Positions 32,380 to 43,690 of a DNA stretch of 64,000 bases are shown in pieces (the first letter of the stretch is position 1; each line of letters opens with the position of its first letter). The notes below the pieces were generated by a model, which saw nothing but the letters and a program-made list of their open reading frames with translations, had not been told where the DNA came from and made no database searches. The translations under genes were made by a program, and so were the position numbers. The stretch comes from Tubulanus polymorphus (lineage: Eukaryota; Nemertea; Palaeonemertea; Tubulaniformes; Tubulanidae), in assembly GCF_964204645.1 (NCBI RefSeq), contig NW_027437455.1, positions 38,455-102,454 of the forward strand. Direction: 5' to 3'.

Positions 32380-35215
32380 GCTGACCGACGTTTTCGCGTC
32401 GAAAAGTGCTTTTCCTGACGATTTGAGCGCTTTTACGCATCGACATTTTCATTTTTCCGATAGGGGGAATATTTGATACGAAAACGTCTCTTCCCGCGCT
32501 GAACGAACGTTTTCGGGTCGAAAAGTGCTTTTCCTGACGATTTGAGCGCTTTTACGCATCGACATTTTCGTTTTTCGGATAGGGGGAATATTTGATACGA
32601 AAACGTCTTTTCTCGCGCTGAACGACGTTTTCGCGTCGAAAAGTGCTTTTCCGAAAGATTTGAGCGCTTTTACGCATCGACATTTTCATTTTTCCGATAG
32701 GGGGAATATTTGATACGAAAACGTCTCTTCCCGCGCTGAACGAACGTTTTCGGGTCGAAAAGTGCTTTTCCTGACGATTTGAGCGCTTTTACGCATCGAC
32801 ATTTACGTTTTTCGGATAGGGGGAATATTTGATACGAAAACGTCTTTTCTCCCGCTGAACGACGTTTTCGCGTCGAAAAGTGCTTTTCCTGACGATTTGA
32901 GCGCTTTTACGCATCGACATTGTCGTTTTTCCGATAGGGGGAATATTTGATACGAAAACGTCTTTTCTCGCGCTGAACGACGTTTTCGCGTCGAAAAGTG
33001 CTTTTCCTGACGATTTGAGCGCTTTTACGCATCGACATTGTCGTTTTTCCGATAGGGAGAATATTTGATACGAAAACGTCTTTTCTCGCGCTGAACGACG
33101 TTTTCGGGTCGAAAAGTGCTTTTCCTGACGATTTGAGCGCTTTTACGCATCGACATTGTCGTTTTTCCGATAGGGGGAATATTTGATACGAAAACGTCTT
33201 TTCTCGCGCTGAACGACGTTTTCGGGTCGAAAAGTGCTTTTCCTGACGATTTGAGCGCTTTTACGCATCGACATTTTCATTTTTCCGATAGGGGGAATAT
33301 TTGATACGAAAACGTCTTTTCTCGCGCTGAACGACGTTTTCGGGTCGAAAAGTGCTTTTCCTGACGATTTGAGCGCTTTTACGCATCGACATTGTCGTTT
33401 TTCCGATAGGGGGAATATTTGATACGAAAACGTCTTTTCTCGCGCTGAACGACGTTTTCGCGTCGAAAAGTGCTTTTCCTGACGATTTGAGCGCTTTTAC
33501 GCATCGACATTGTCGTTTTTCCGATAGGGGGAATATTTGATACGAAAACGTCTTTTCTCGCGCTGAACGACGTTTTCGGGTCGAAAAGTGCTTTTCCTGA
33601 CGATTTGAGCGCTTTTACGCATCGACATTTTCGTTTTTCCGATAGGGGGAATATTTGATACGAAAACGTCTTTTCTCGCGCTGAACGACGTTTTCGCGTC
33701 GAAAAGTGCTTTTCCTGACGATTTGAGCGCTTTTACGCATCGACATTGTCGTTTTTCTGATAGGGGGAATATTTGATACGAAAACGTCTTTTCTCGCGCT
33801 GACCGACGTTTTCGCGTCGAAAAGTGCTTTTCCTGACGATTTGAGCGCTTTTACGCATCGACATTTTCATTTTTCCGATAGGGGGAATATTTGATACGAA
33901 AACGTCTCTTCCCGCGCTGAACGAACGTTTTCGGGTCGAAAAGTGCTTTTCCTGACGATTTGAGCGCTTTTACGCATCGACATTTTCGTTTTTCGGATAG
34001 GGGGAATATTTGATACGAAAACGTCTTTTCTCGCGCTGAACGACGTTTTCGCGTCGAAAAGTGCTTTTCCGAAAGATTTGAGCGCTTTTACGCATCGACA
34101 TTTTCATTTTTCCGATAGGGGGAATATTTGATACGAAAACGTCTCTTCCCGCGCTGAACGAACGTTTTCGGGTCGAAAAGTGCTTTTCCTGACGATTTGA
34201 GCGCTTTTACGCATCGACATTTACGTTTTTCGGATAGGGGGAATATTTGATACGAAAACGTCTTTTCTCCCGCTGAACGACGTTTTCGCGTCGAAAAGTG
34301 CTTTTCCTGACGATTTGAGCGCTTTTACGCATCGACATTGTCGTTTTTCCGATAGGGGGAATATTTGATACGAAAACGTCTTTTCTCGCGCTGAACGACG
34401 TTTTCGCGTCGAAAAGTGCTTTTCCTGACGATTTGAGCGCTTTTACGCATCGACATTGTCGTTTTTCCGATAGGGAGAATATTTGATACGAAAACGTCTT
34501 TTCTCGCGCTGAACGACGTTTTCGGGTCGAAAAGTGCTTTTCCTGACGATTTGAGCGCTTTTACGCATCGACATTGTCGTTTTTCCGATAGGGGGAATAT
34601 TTGATACGAAAACGTCTTTTCTCGCGCTGAACGACGTTTTCGGGTCGAAAAGTGCTTTTCCTGACGATTTGAGCGCTTTTACGCATCGACATTTTCATTT
34701 TTCCGATAGGGGGAATATTTGATACGAAAACGTCTTTTCTCGCGCTGAACGACGTTTTCGGGTCGAAAAGTGCTTTTCCTGACGATTTGAGCGCTTTTAC
34801 GCATCGACATTGTCGTTTTTCCGATAGGGGGAATATTTGATACGAAAACGTCTTTTCTCGCGCTGAACGACGTTTTCGCGTCGAAAAGTGCTTTTCCTGA
34901 CGATTTGAGCGCTTTTACGCATCGACATTGTCGTTTTTCCGATAGGGGGAATATTTGATACGAAAACGTCTTTTCTCGCGCTGAACGACGTTTTCGGGTC
35001 GAAAAGTGCTTTTCCTGACGATTTGAGCGCTTTTACGCATCGACATTTTCGTTTTTCCGATAGGGGGAATATTTGATACGAAAACGTCTTTTCTCGCGCT
35101 GAACGACGTTTTCGCGTCGAAAAGTGCTTTTCCTGACGATTTGAGCGCTTTTACGCATCGACATTGTCGTTTTTCTGATAGGGGGAATATTTGATACGAA
35201 AACGTCTTTTCTCGC
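32380..35215. repeat. Tandem higher-order repeat of 1418 bp (12 monomers), two copies
   Basis: CTGACCGACG occurs at 32381 and 33799. The rare CCGAAAGATTTG unit has its GAAAG at 32653 and 34071. GATAGGGAGA occurs at 33051 and 34469. All are 1418 bp apart. A further GATAGGGAGA lies at 35649. Confidence 0.75.
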
Positions 35216-38200
35216 GCTGAACGACGTTTTCGCGTCGAAAAGTGCTTTTCCTGACGATTTGAGCGCTTTTACGCATCGACATTTTCATTTTTCCGATAGG
35301 GGGAATATTTGATACGAAAACGTCTTTTCTCGCGCTGAACGACGTTTTCGCGTCGAAAAGTGCTTTTCCTGACGATTTGAGCGCTTTTACGCATCGACAT
35401 TTTCATTTTTCCGATAGGGGGAATATTTGATACGAAAACGTCTTTTCTCGCGCTGAACGACGTTTTCGCGTCGAAAAGTGCTTTTCCTGACGATTTGAGC
35501 GCTTTTACGCATCGACATTGTCGTTTTTCCGATAGGGGGAATATTTGATACGAAAACGTCTTTTCTCGCGCTGAACGACGTTTTCGCGTCGAAAAGTGCT
35601 TTTCCTGACGATTTGAGCGCTTTTACGCATCGACATTGTCGTTTTTCCGATAGGGAGAATATTTGATACGAAAACGTCTTTTCTCGCGCTGAACGACGTT
35701 TTCGGGTCGAAAAGTGCTTTTCCTGACGATTTGAGCGCTTTTACGCATCGACATTGTCGTTTTTCCGATAGGGGGAATATTTGATACGAAAACGTCTTTT
35801 CCCGCGCTGAACGACGTTTTCGGGTCGAAAAGTGCTTTTCCTGACGATTTGAGCGCTTTTACGCATCGACATTTTCGTTTTTCGGAAAGGGGGAATATTT
35901 GATACGAAAACGTCTTTTCTCGCGCTGAACGACGTTTTCGGGTCGAAAAGTGCTTTTCCTGACGATTTGAGCGCTTTTACGCATCGACATTTTCATTTTT
36001 CCGATAGGGGGAATATTTGATACGAAAACGTCTTTTCTCGCGCTGAACGACGTTTTCGGGTCGAAAAGTGCTTTTCCTGACGATTTGAGCGCTTTTACGC
36101 ATCGTCATTTTCGTTTTTCGGATAGGGGGAATATTTGATACGAAAACGTCTTTTCTCGCGCTGAACGACGTTTTCGGGTCGAAAAGTGCTTTTCCTGGCG
36201 ATTTGAGCGCTTTTACGCATCGACATTTTCGTTTTTCCGATAGGGGGAATATTTGATACGAAAACGTCTTTTCTCGCGCTGAACGACGTTTTCGCGTCGA
36301 AAAGTGCTTTCCTGACGATTTGAGCGATTTTACGCATCGACATTGTCGTTTTTCCGATAGGGGAATATTTGATACGAAAACGTCTTTTCTCGCGCTGAAC
36401 GACGTTTTCGCGTCGAAAAGTGCTTTTCCTGACGATTTGAGCGCTTTTACGCATCGACATTTTCATTTTTCCGATAGGGGGATTATTTGATACGAAAACG
36501 TCTCTTCCCGCGCTGAACGAACGTTTTCGGGTCGAAAAGTGCTTTTCCTGACGATTTGAGCGCTTTTACGCATCGACATTTTCGTTTTTCGGATAGGGGG
36601 AATATTTGATACGAAAACGTCTTTTCTCGCGCTGAACGACGTTTTCGCGTCGAAAAGTGCTTTCCTGACGATTTGAGCGCTTTTACGCATCGACATTGTC
36701 GTTTTTCCGATAGGGGGAATATTTGATACGAAAACGTCTTTTCTCGCGCTGAACGACGTTTTCGCGTCGAAAAGTGCTTTTCCTGACGATTTGAGCGCTT
36801 TTACGCATCGACATTTTCATTTTTCCGATAGGGGGAATATTTGATACGAAAACGTCTCTTCCCGCGCTGAACGAACGTTTTCGGGTCGAAAAGTGCTTTT
36901 CCTGACGATTTGAGCGCTTTTACGCATCGACATTTTCGTTTTTCGGATAGGGGGAATATTTGATACGAAAACGTCTTTTCTCGCGCTGAACGACGTTTTC
37001 GCGTCGAAAAGTGCTTTTCCTGACGATTTGAGCGCTTTTACGCATCGACATTTTCATTTTTCCGATAGGGGGAATATTTGATACGAAAACGTCTCTTCCC
37101 GCGCTGAACGAACGTTTTCGGGTCGAAAAGTGCTTTTCCTGACGATTTGAGCGCTTTTACGCATCGACATTTTCGTTTTTCGGATAGGGGGAATATTTGA
37201 TACGAAAACGTCTTTTCTCCCGCTGAACGACGTTTTCGCGTCGAAAAGTGCTTTTCCTGACGATTTGAGCGCTTTTACGCATCGACATTGTCGTTTTTCC
37301 GATAGGGGGAATATTTGATACGAAAACGTCTTTTCTCGCGCTGAACGACGTTTTCGCGTCGAAAAGTGCTTTTCCTGACGATTTGAGCGCTTTTACGCAT
37401 CGACATTGTCGTTTTTCCGATAGGGGGAATATTTGATTCGAAAACGTCTTTTCTCGCGCTGAACGACGTTTTCGCGTCGAAAAGTGCTTTTCCTGACGAT
37501 TTGAGCGCTTTTACGCATCGACATTTTCGTTTTTCGGATAGGGGGAATATTTGATACGAAAACGTCTTTTCTCGCGCTGAACGACGTTTTCGCGTCGAAA
37601 AGTGCTTTTCCTGACGATTTGAGCGCTTTTACGCATCGACATTTTCATTTTTCCGATAGGGGGAATATTTGATACGAAAACGTCCCCTTCCGCGCTGAAC
37701 GAACGTTTTCGGTTCGAAAAGTGCTTTTCCTGACGATTTGAGCGCTTTTACGCATCGACATTTTCGTTTTTCGGATAGGGGGAATATTTGATACGAAAAC
37801 GTCTTTTCTCGCGCTGAACGACGTTTTCGCGTCGAAAAGTGCTTTTCCTGACGATTTGAGCGCTTTTACGCATCGACATTTTCGTTTTTCGGATAGGGGG
37901 AATATTTGATACGAAAACGTCTTTTCTTGCGCTGAACGACGTTTTCGGGTCGAAAAGTGCTTTTCCTGACGATTTGAGCGTTTTTACGCATCGACATTTT
38001 CGTTTTTCCGATAGAGGGAATATTTGATACGAAAACGTCTTTTCTCGCGCTGAACGACGTTTTCGCGTCGAAAAGTGCTTTTCCTGACGATTTGAGCGCT
38101 TTTACGCATCGACATTTTCATTTTTCCGATAGGGGGAATATTTGATACGAAAACGTCTCTTCCCTCGCTGAACGAACGTTTTCGGGTCGAAAAGTGCTTT

Positions 38201-38254
38201 TCCTGACGATTTGAGCGCTTTTACGCATCGACATTTTCATTTTTCCGATAGGGG

Positions 38255-38258
38255 GAAT
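38255..38258. repeat. Target-site duplication GAAT, left side of LTR element copy 1
   Basis: GAAT precedes the element and is repeated directly after it at 42290-42293. Uninterrupted monomers have GGGGGAATATTTG at this point. Confidence 0.8.
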
Positions 38259-38814
38259 TGTTGTGGAGTTGCCTTCGGTTCTCCAACAATGTTGTGGAGT
38301 TGAGTTTTTCAACCAATTGTTGTGGGGGCCACGTTGCGTTCTCCCCTCGTGTTGTCGTTGTTGGTTCCGATTAATCCGATAAGTGATATCCCTCTGACTC
38401 CGGAATAATAACAACTCTTCTCGTGGGTCTACGTTCTTTCTTTATTTTCCCGCACAATTCTTATTCCTTCCTACAGCTCGTATTTTTAGGCTTCTCCGCC
38501 ACTCTAGCATCTCTCTCCCCCTTACTGTGCTGACCCTCCCTTTTTATCTTATTTCATGTTACTCGTGACGTATACTTCTACATATGTTATACGTCACGAG
38601 TTTATTACTTGTTTACTTCCTAGCCATACCAGAGCTCAAGGCTGCCGCTATAACCAGCAACCCTACGCAGATACTCACGTCACTTTCACCTATCTTCTAT
38701 TCAGTGTCTTGTGTGCGACGTAAGCATCAACGTAGGTTGTTTACTAACTTCAGCCACTGCCCTGAACTCTGGCTTCCCTCCCTCTATGCAAACTACAAAT
38801 TTATCACCCCAATA
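38259..38814 (-). repeat. 3' LTR of copy 1 (556 bp)
   Basis: Nearly identical to 41734-42289 and of the same length. The right end carries three spaced TGTTGTGG units (plus strand, from 38259). A 14-bp perfect inverted repeat lies at 38561-38601. The region also shows weak ORFs on both strands, without support as genes. Confidence 0.85.
38561..38601. promoter_or_regulatory. Perfect inverted repeat with CRE-like TGACGT in the LTR
   Basis: Arms ACTCGTGACGTATA (38561-38574) and TATACGTCACGAGT (38588-38601) are separated by 13 nt. Each arm holds a TGACGT/ACGTCA half-site. It may be an enhancer or RNA hairpin of the LTR. The same structure is present in all four LTR copies. Confidence 0.5.
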
Positions 38815-38828
38815 CTATCCTCCTCCCC
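38815..38828 (-). other. Polypurine tract of LTR element copy 1
   Basis: The minus strand reads GGGGAGGAGGATAG and directly abuts the 3' LTR. This is the usual plus-strand primer position and fixes the element's orientation. Confidence 0.65.
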
Positions 38829-41714
38829 AGACGATTGGTCCCCAATCGCCAAAAATTCACAAGACCCTATTGTAGTTTCCCAAAAAAAATCTTTTCAAAA
38901 GTGTACAGGCTTCAGAACATCATTCATAAGCAACATCTCTAACAACTTAAAGCCAGCCGCAGGGTAATGAAAATTACACAAAACCTTCAGAACATCAAGA
39001 CTAATGATACACAACCACCATTCCGTACATCAATTTACAACACCTGTAAAGTAGACATAGATCACAATTTCTGACCCTTTCCCCTATTATCCAATCCTAC
39101 ATCAAACTTCTACCTAAACTAAGCAACACACCCCACTCATCATCAGTTCATCTTATTCATCAACGAGACCTACATGGACCCCATAGAATTTTACGGTAAG
39201 CCAAAAAAGTTTCTAAAAACACACGAACTTTATCTAAGGGAAAGCAATCATCTACAAATATCAAATATGAGACTCTTTTCATCAGTAATATATAACAATT
39301 ATGAGGCATGTACATCTGTATATTGATCTTACATTTAATGAGAACAAGCCTATACAATTGTAGTCATGCAAAAAAAACATATCAAACACAACTTCCCAAA
39401 TAGCTTTCATAGACAATCACCCATTTCTCTATATCCACATTTATGTAGTCTAATAATTTAACAATATATGACCAACCACTTCAACTTTCTGACTCTTCTC
39501 GTTCTCGTTATCTTTACCAAAAAAAATAATCAGTGTGTGCAGCCTTATTTGTCTTTAAAATTACCATTGCAAACATGTCAATTTCCCACTGTCCAAACTA
39601 TCAGCCGTTACCTTAACCGATATCAGATGATTTGTCAAACCTGTCCCGACCCCAATCAACGACGTAAATTAATACAGATGCCAGATACATCATTTAGTTG
39701 ATTATTATGTGCCCAGCACACGTTGGCAACAGACATGCTCAACAATGAATTCACAAACAATTTCATAATAATTTTTCTATGTGTACGTAACATAAAGGTA
39801 AGCCAAAACATACCAAAAATGAATATACCGCATGCGTACATTCGCATTATTGAGATGTCAGCTGCTAGTCCCCACCCATTGCCTCAGAAAGCACATTTAT
39901 CCGTAGTCTAGGCAGGGATAACATGAACTGCTATTTGCGGCTTGGAACCGTTGAAATAGACAGGCAGGCCGCCATATATTTATGGAAGGATGTCATAAAG
40001 TGACCACAAAACTCATTAAGATGCATCACCCAAAAGTTAGGGAAAATTCCTCTGGACACTACTCATTCAGTGCCATTCAAACAGCCGATTCTCAAAAATT
40101 AACTTTAACTCCTGGGCCTATGGTCTTCCAAACCACCCACATCTGATATTCGAATTGTTCTAATTCCTTCCCGCAAATCAGGGGATATAACCCCACATGT
40201 AAAACGGCCGACGCATCATCCTGTATATAAACCGGTCAGGACGGACTGAAAGTTCGGAAAAACATAGCGCTCACACATCCCTGATATCTACGACCATTCA
40301 GTTAAGATACCCAATCTACCGAATAATACTTATCATACTTATTGTATTACGCAATGAGCAACCCTTTACTTCTAAAAAACCAATCCCCTGAATGGCCATT
40401 TCAGCATACCTAACAAATAGCTGTATCGTGACATTTCTCATTTCCGTATCATCCCCCATGTCACGCCTTACCGGAGTAAATAAAATCTATGGATAAATAG
40501 GGAACCGGCCGACGAATCACCCATTTGGTATTTCTTGATATTCGACCCTAATAATGTCCAACATATATATCCAATCTTTCCCAGAGGCTAGCCACTAAAC
40601 ATTATACTGTTTCAAAGGATCTTCAGAATTAATCCTTCGGGCTATAATCCCCCGTTTTAATCCGGACCCTCCCTAGAGCATCCCTTACTCTTCATCCAGG
40701 TCCCTGGTCCACCTTAATTCATCTCATATAAACTACTCTATCCAAACCCCCTCTGGTAAGATTCACCACTGAGCGCCCAATCTAACCTTTGCACAATAAA
40801 CATATTCTATACTAACTCGCGATACTCATTATATTTCTTAAAACCACATAAACACCACAGTTATTTGTTAGGTATATACAGGCAGTGAGCGCTTTCAACT
40901 ATCGTTACACTGATAACCGAGTGGCTCACCTAGACTAATAAATCATTCTTTCGCGAAATACCATCCAGCAAATTTAGCAAACTATAAAAGATTTACGTAG
41001 TGCATATTTATATCTACGTAGATACAATAACCCAGCACACAAGCAACTTAAAAACGCTGAGTATCATTCTACAAAAGCAATCAAAACATGCAGAAATACA
41101 TATCATATTATTTACAATTACTATAAGCCGCAATCGTAGTCCGTTGAACGTCTCCAAGGTCGATTTCCCGTAGCAGATCTATGAACTGTCCGATGATGAA
41201 ATGCGTTTGTATAATGCCTCTAATACCCCACTGTATTTCATTTATCGCGTTACGATCGCAGAATCGCTTCGTTTCCGAACGCCATTATGTCCGTTAATTC
41301 ACACGAATCTAAATTCGGAGTAGTGAATCCAATTTTCTGCCATATAAAACGTAGTGTCCAAAACACGATCTTACGAAAACGCCACACCAAATCGGATAAT
41401 TCAATTAATCTAAATATGGAAAGAAACAACTTCTTTCCGCACTGGAAGCTCTATAATTCATTTCAACTGAATCTGACGATATGAAGATTACATATTTCTC
41501 GAATAAGACAAACAAACAGCTATTGAATCCAGACGGGAATGATTTTTATACACAGATCGAGTTATCCGCAATATTTCAACTTAACCCGCGGTAGCGGCCC
41601 GTATTTCATGTAATTATAACGGTTACGGAATGTAACGTTCATCTTACACTTTTACTTCACCCCTGTTCACTCACCAAATATACACGATCGCTTGGCAGCG
41701 AGAGGTGCAGGATA
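38829..41714. other. Interior of LTR element copy 1, no gene seen
   Basis: About 2.9 kb of AT-rich sequence with frequent stops in all frames. The longest ORFs are below about 130 aa, extend from the LTR or are unrelated to one another, and show no retroviral motif (no reverse-transcriptase YxDD, no integrase DDE or HHCC pattern, no CCHC knuckle). Nothing else recognisable. Confidence 0.6.
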
Positions 41715-41732
41715 CACCACTGTTCTCCACCA
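41715..41732 (-). other. Primer-binding site of LTR element copy 1
   Basis: The minus strand reads TGGTGGAGAACAGTGGTG, one base after the 5' LTR end. It begins with TGG, as expected for pairing with a tRNA 3' CCA end. The tRNA was not identified. Confidence 0.55.
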
Positions 41733-41733
41733 A

Positions 41734-42289
41734 TGTTGTGGGGTTGCTTTCGGTTCTCCAACAATGTTGTGGAGTTGAGTTTCTCAACCAATTGTTGTGG
41801 GGGCCACGTTGCGTTCTCCCCTCGTGTTGTCGTTGTTGGTTCCGATTAATCCGATAAGTGATATCCCTCTGACTCCGGAATAATAACAACTCTTCTCGTG
41901 GGTCTACGTTCTTTCTTTATTTTCCCGCACAATTCTTATTCCTTCCTACAGCTCGTATTTTTAGGCTTCTCCGCCACTCTAGCATCTCTCTCCCCCTTAC
42001 TGTGCTGACCCTCCCTTTTTATCTTATTTCATGTTACTCGTGACGTATACTTCTACATATGTTATACGTCACGAGTTTATTACTTGTTTACTTCCTAGCC
42101 ATACCAGAGCTCAAGGCTGCCGCTATAACCAGCAACCCTACGCAGATACTCACGTCACTTTCACCTATCTTCTATTCAGTGTCTTGTGTGCGACGTAAGC
42201 ATCTACGTAGGTTGTTTACTAACTTCAGCCACTGCCCTGAACTCTGGCTTCCCTCCCTCTATGCAAACTACAAATTTATCACCCCAATA
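41734..42289 (-). repeat. 5' LTR of copy 1 (556 bp)
   Basis: Same length as 38259-38814. Visible differences include GGAG/GGGG at the ninth base, CCTT/CTTT, TTTTT/TTTCT, and CATCAACG/CATCTACG. It is followed by GAATATTTG of the satellite. Confidence 0.85.
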
Positions 42290-43120
42290 GAATATTTGAT
42301 ACGAAAACGTCTTTTCTCGCGCTGAACGACGTTTTCGCGTCGAAAAGTGCTTTTCCTGACGATTTGAGCGCTTTTACGCATCGACATTGTCGTTTTTCCG
42401 ATAGGGGGAATATTTGATACGAAAACGTCTTTTCTCGCGCTGAACGACGTTTTCGCGTCGAAAAGTGCTTTTCCTGACGATTTGAGCGCTTTTACGCATC
42501 GACATTTTCATTTTTCCGATAGGGGGATTATTTGATACGAAAACGTCTCTTCCCGCGCTGAACGAACGTTTTCGGGTCGAAAAGTGCTTTTCCTGACGAT
42601 TTGAGCGCTTTTACGCATCGACATTTTCGTTTTTCGGATAGGGGGAATATTTGATACGAAAACGTCTTTTCTCGCGCTGAACGACGTTTTCGCGTCGAAA
42701 AGTGCTTTCCTGACGATTTGAGCGCTTTTACGCATCGACATTGTCGTTTTTCGGATAGGGGGAATATTTGATACGAAAACGTCTTTTCTTGCGCTGAACG
42801 ACGTTTTCGGGTCGAAAAGTGCTTTTCCTGACGATTTGAGCGTTTTTACGCATCGACATTTTCGTTTTTCCGATAGAGGGAATATTTGATACGAAAACGT
42901 CTTTTCTCGCGCTGAACGACGTTTTCGCGTCGAAAAGTGCTTTTCCTGACGATTTGAGCGCTTTTACGCATCGACATTTTCATTTTTCCGATAGGGGGAA
43001 TATTTGATACGAAAACGTCTCTTCCCTCGCTGAACGAACGTTTTCGGGTCGAAAAGTGCTTTTCCTGACGATTTGAGCGCTTTTACGCATCGACATTTTC
43101 ATTTTTCCGATAGGGGGAAT
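42290..43120. repeat. 118-bp satellite, short block between the two LTR elements
   Basis: About seven monomers (831 bp). The first half equals the right flank of the element (as at 47165-47618) and the second half equals its left flank (as at 37882-38258), joined at 42744-42752. It includes the duplicated variants GATTATTTG, CTTTTCTTGC and CTCTTCCCTCGC. Confidence 0.9.
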
Positions 43121-43676
43121 TGTTGTGGAGTTGCCTTCGGTTCTCCAACAATGTTGTGGAGTTGAGTTTTTCAACCAATTGTTGTGGGGGCCACGTTGCG
43201 TTCTCCCCTCGTGTTGTCGTTGTTGGTTCCGATTAATCCGATAAGTGATATCCCTCTGACTCCGGAATAATAACAACTCTTCTCGTGGGTCTACGTTCTT
43301 TCTTTATTTTCCCGCACAATTCTTATTCCTCCCTACAGCTCGTATTTTTAGGCTTCTCCGCCACTCTAGCATCTCTCTCCCCCTTACTGTGCTGACCCTC
43401 CCTTTTTATCTTATTTCATGTTACTCGTGACGTATACTTCTACATATGTTATACGTCACGAGTTTATTACTTGTTTACTTCCTAGCCATACCAGAGCTCA
43501 AGGCTGCCGCTATAACCAGCAACCCTACGCAGATACTCACGTCACTTTCACCTATCTTCTATTCAGTGTCTTGTGTGCGACGTAAGCATCAACGTAGGTT
43601 GTTTACTAACTTCAGCCACTGCCCTGAACTCTGGCTTCCCTCCCTCTATGCAAACTACAAATTTATCACCCCAATA
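43121..43676 (-). repeat. 3' LTR of copy 2
   Basis: 556 bp, equal to 38259-38814 except for rare substitutions. Confidence 0.85.
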
Positions 43677-43690
43677 CTATCCTCCTCCCC

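Larger units (their letters stand above)
11860..38258. repeat. 118-bp satellite array, first block (about 224 monomers)
   Basis: Head-to-tail monomers recur every 118 bp (for example ACATTGTCG/ACATTTTCG at 11861, 11979, 12097 and 12215). A 119-bp form carries CGAACGTTTTC instead of CGACGTTTTC. Variants combine CATTGTCG, CATTTTCG or CATTTTCA with TCGGGTCG or TCGCGTCG. Each monomer holds dyads: GAAAACGTC...GACGTTTTC (9-bp arms, 16-bp spacer), TTTTCG-CGT-CGAAAA, and AAAAG-TG-CTTTT. The array starts abruptly after the palindrome and is interrupted by the first LTR element. It holds no gene: 118 is not a multiple of 3, and the minus-strand ORFs of up to about 165 aa are by-products. Confidence 0.97.
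38259..42289 (-). mobile_element. Non-autonomous LTR element, copy 1 (4031 bp)
   Basis: Two 556-bp direct terminal repeats, differing at only about four sites, bound a 2919-bp interior, with a 4-bp GAAT target duplication in the satellite. Orientation is minus: reading that strand, the 5' LTR (41734-42289) is followed after one base by TGGTGGAGAACAGTGGTG, a good primer-binding site. The 3' LTR (38259-38814) is preceded by the purine tract GGGGAGGAGGATAG. Termini read TATTGG...CAACA on this strand. The interior (38815-41733) has only short ORFs; no gag, protease, reverse transcriptase or integrase motif is visible. It therefore looks like a large non-autonomous derivative depending on a related element. 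The parent family is unknown. Confidence 0.8.

Noticed and set aside
38259-42289. LTR element read on the plus strand (TG... terminus)
   Set aside because: No polypurine tract precedes 41734 on the plus strand, whereas the minus strand has both a primer site and an adjacent purine tract.
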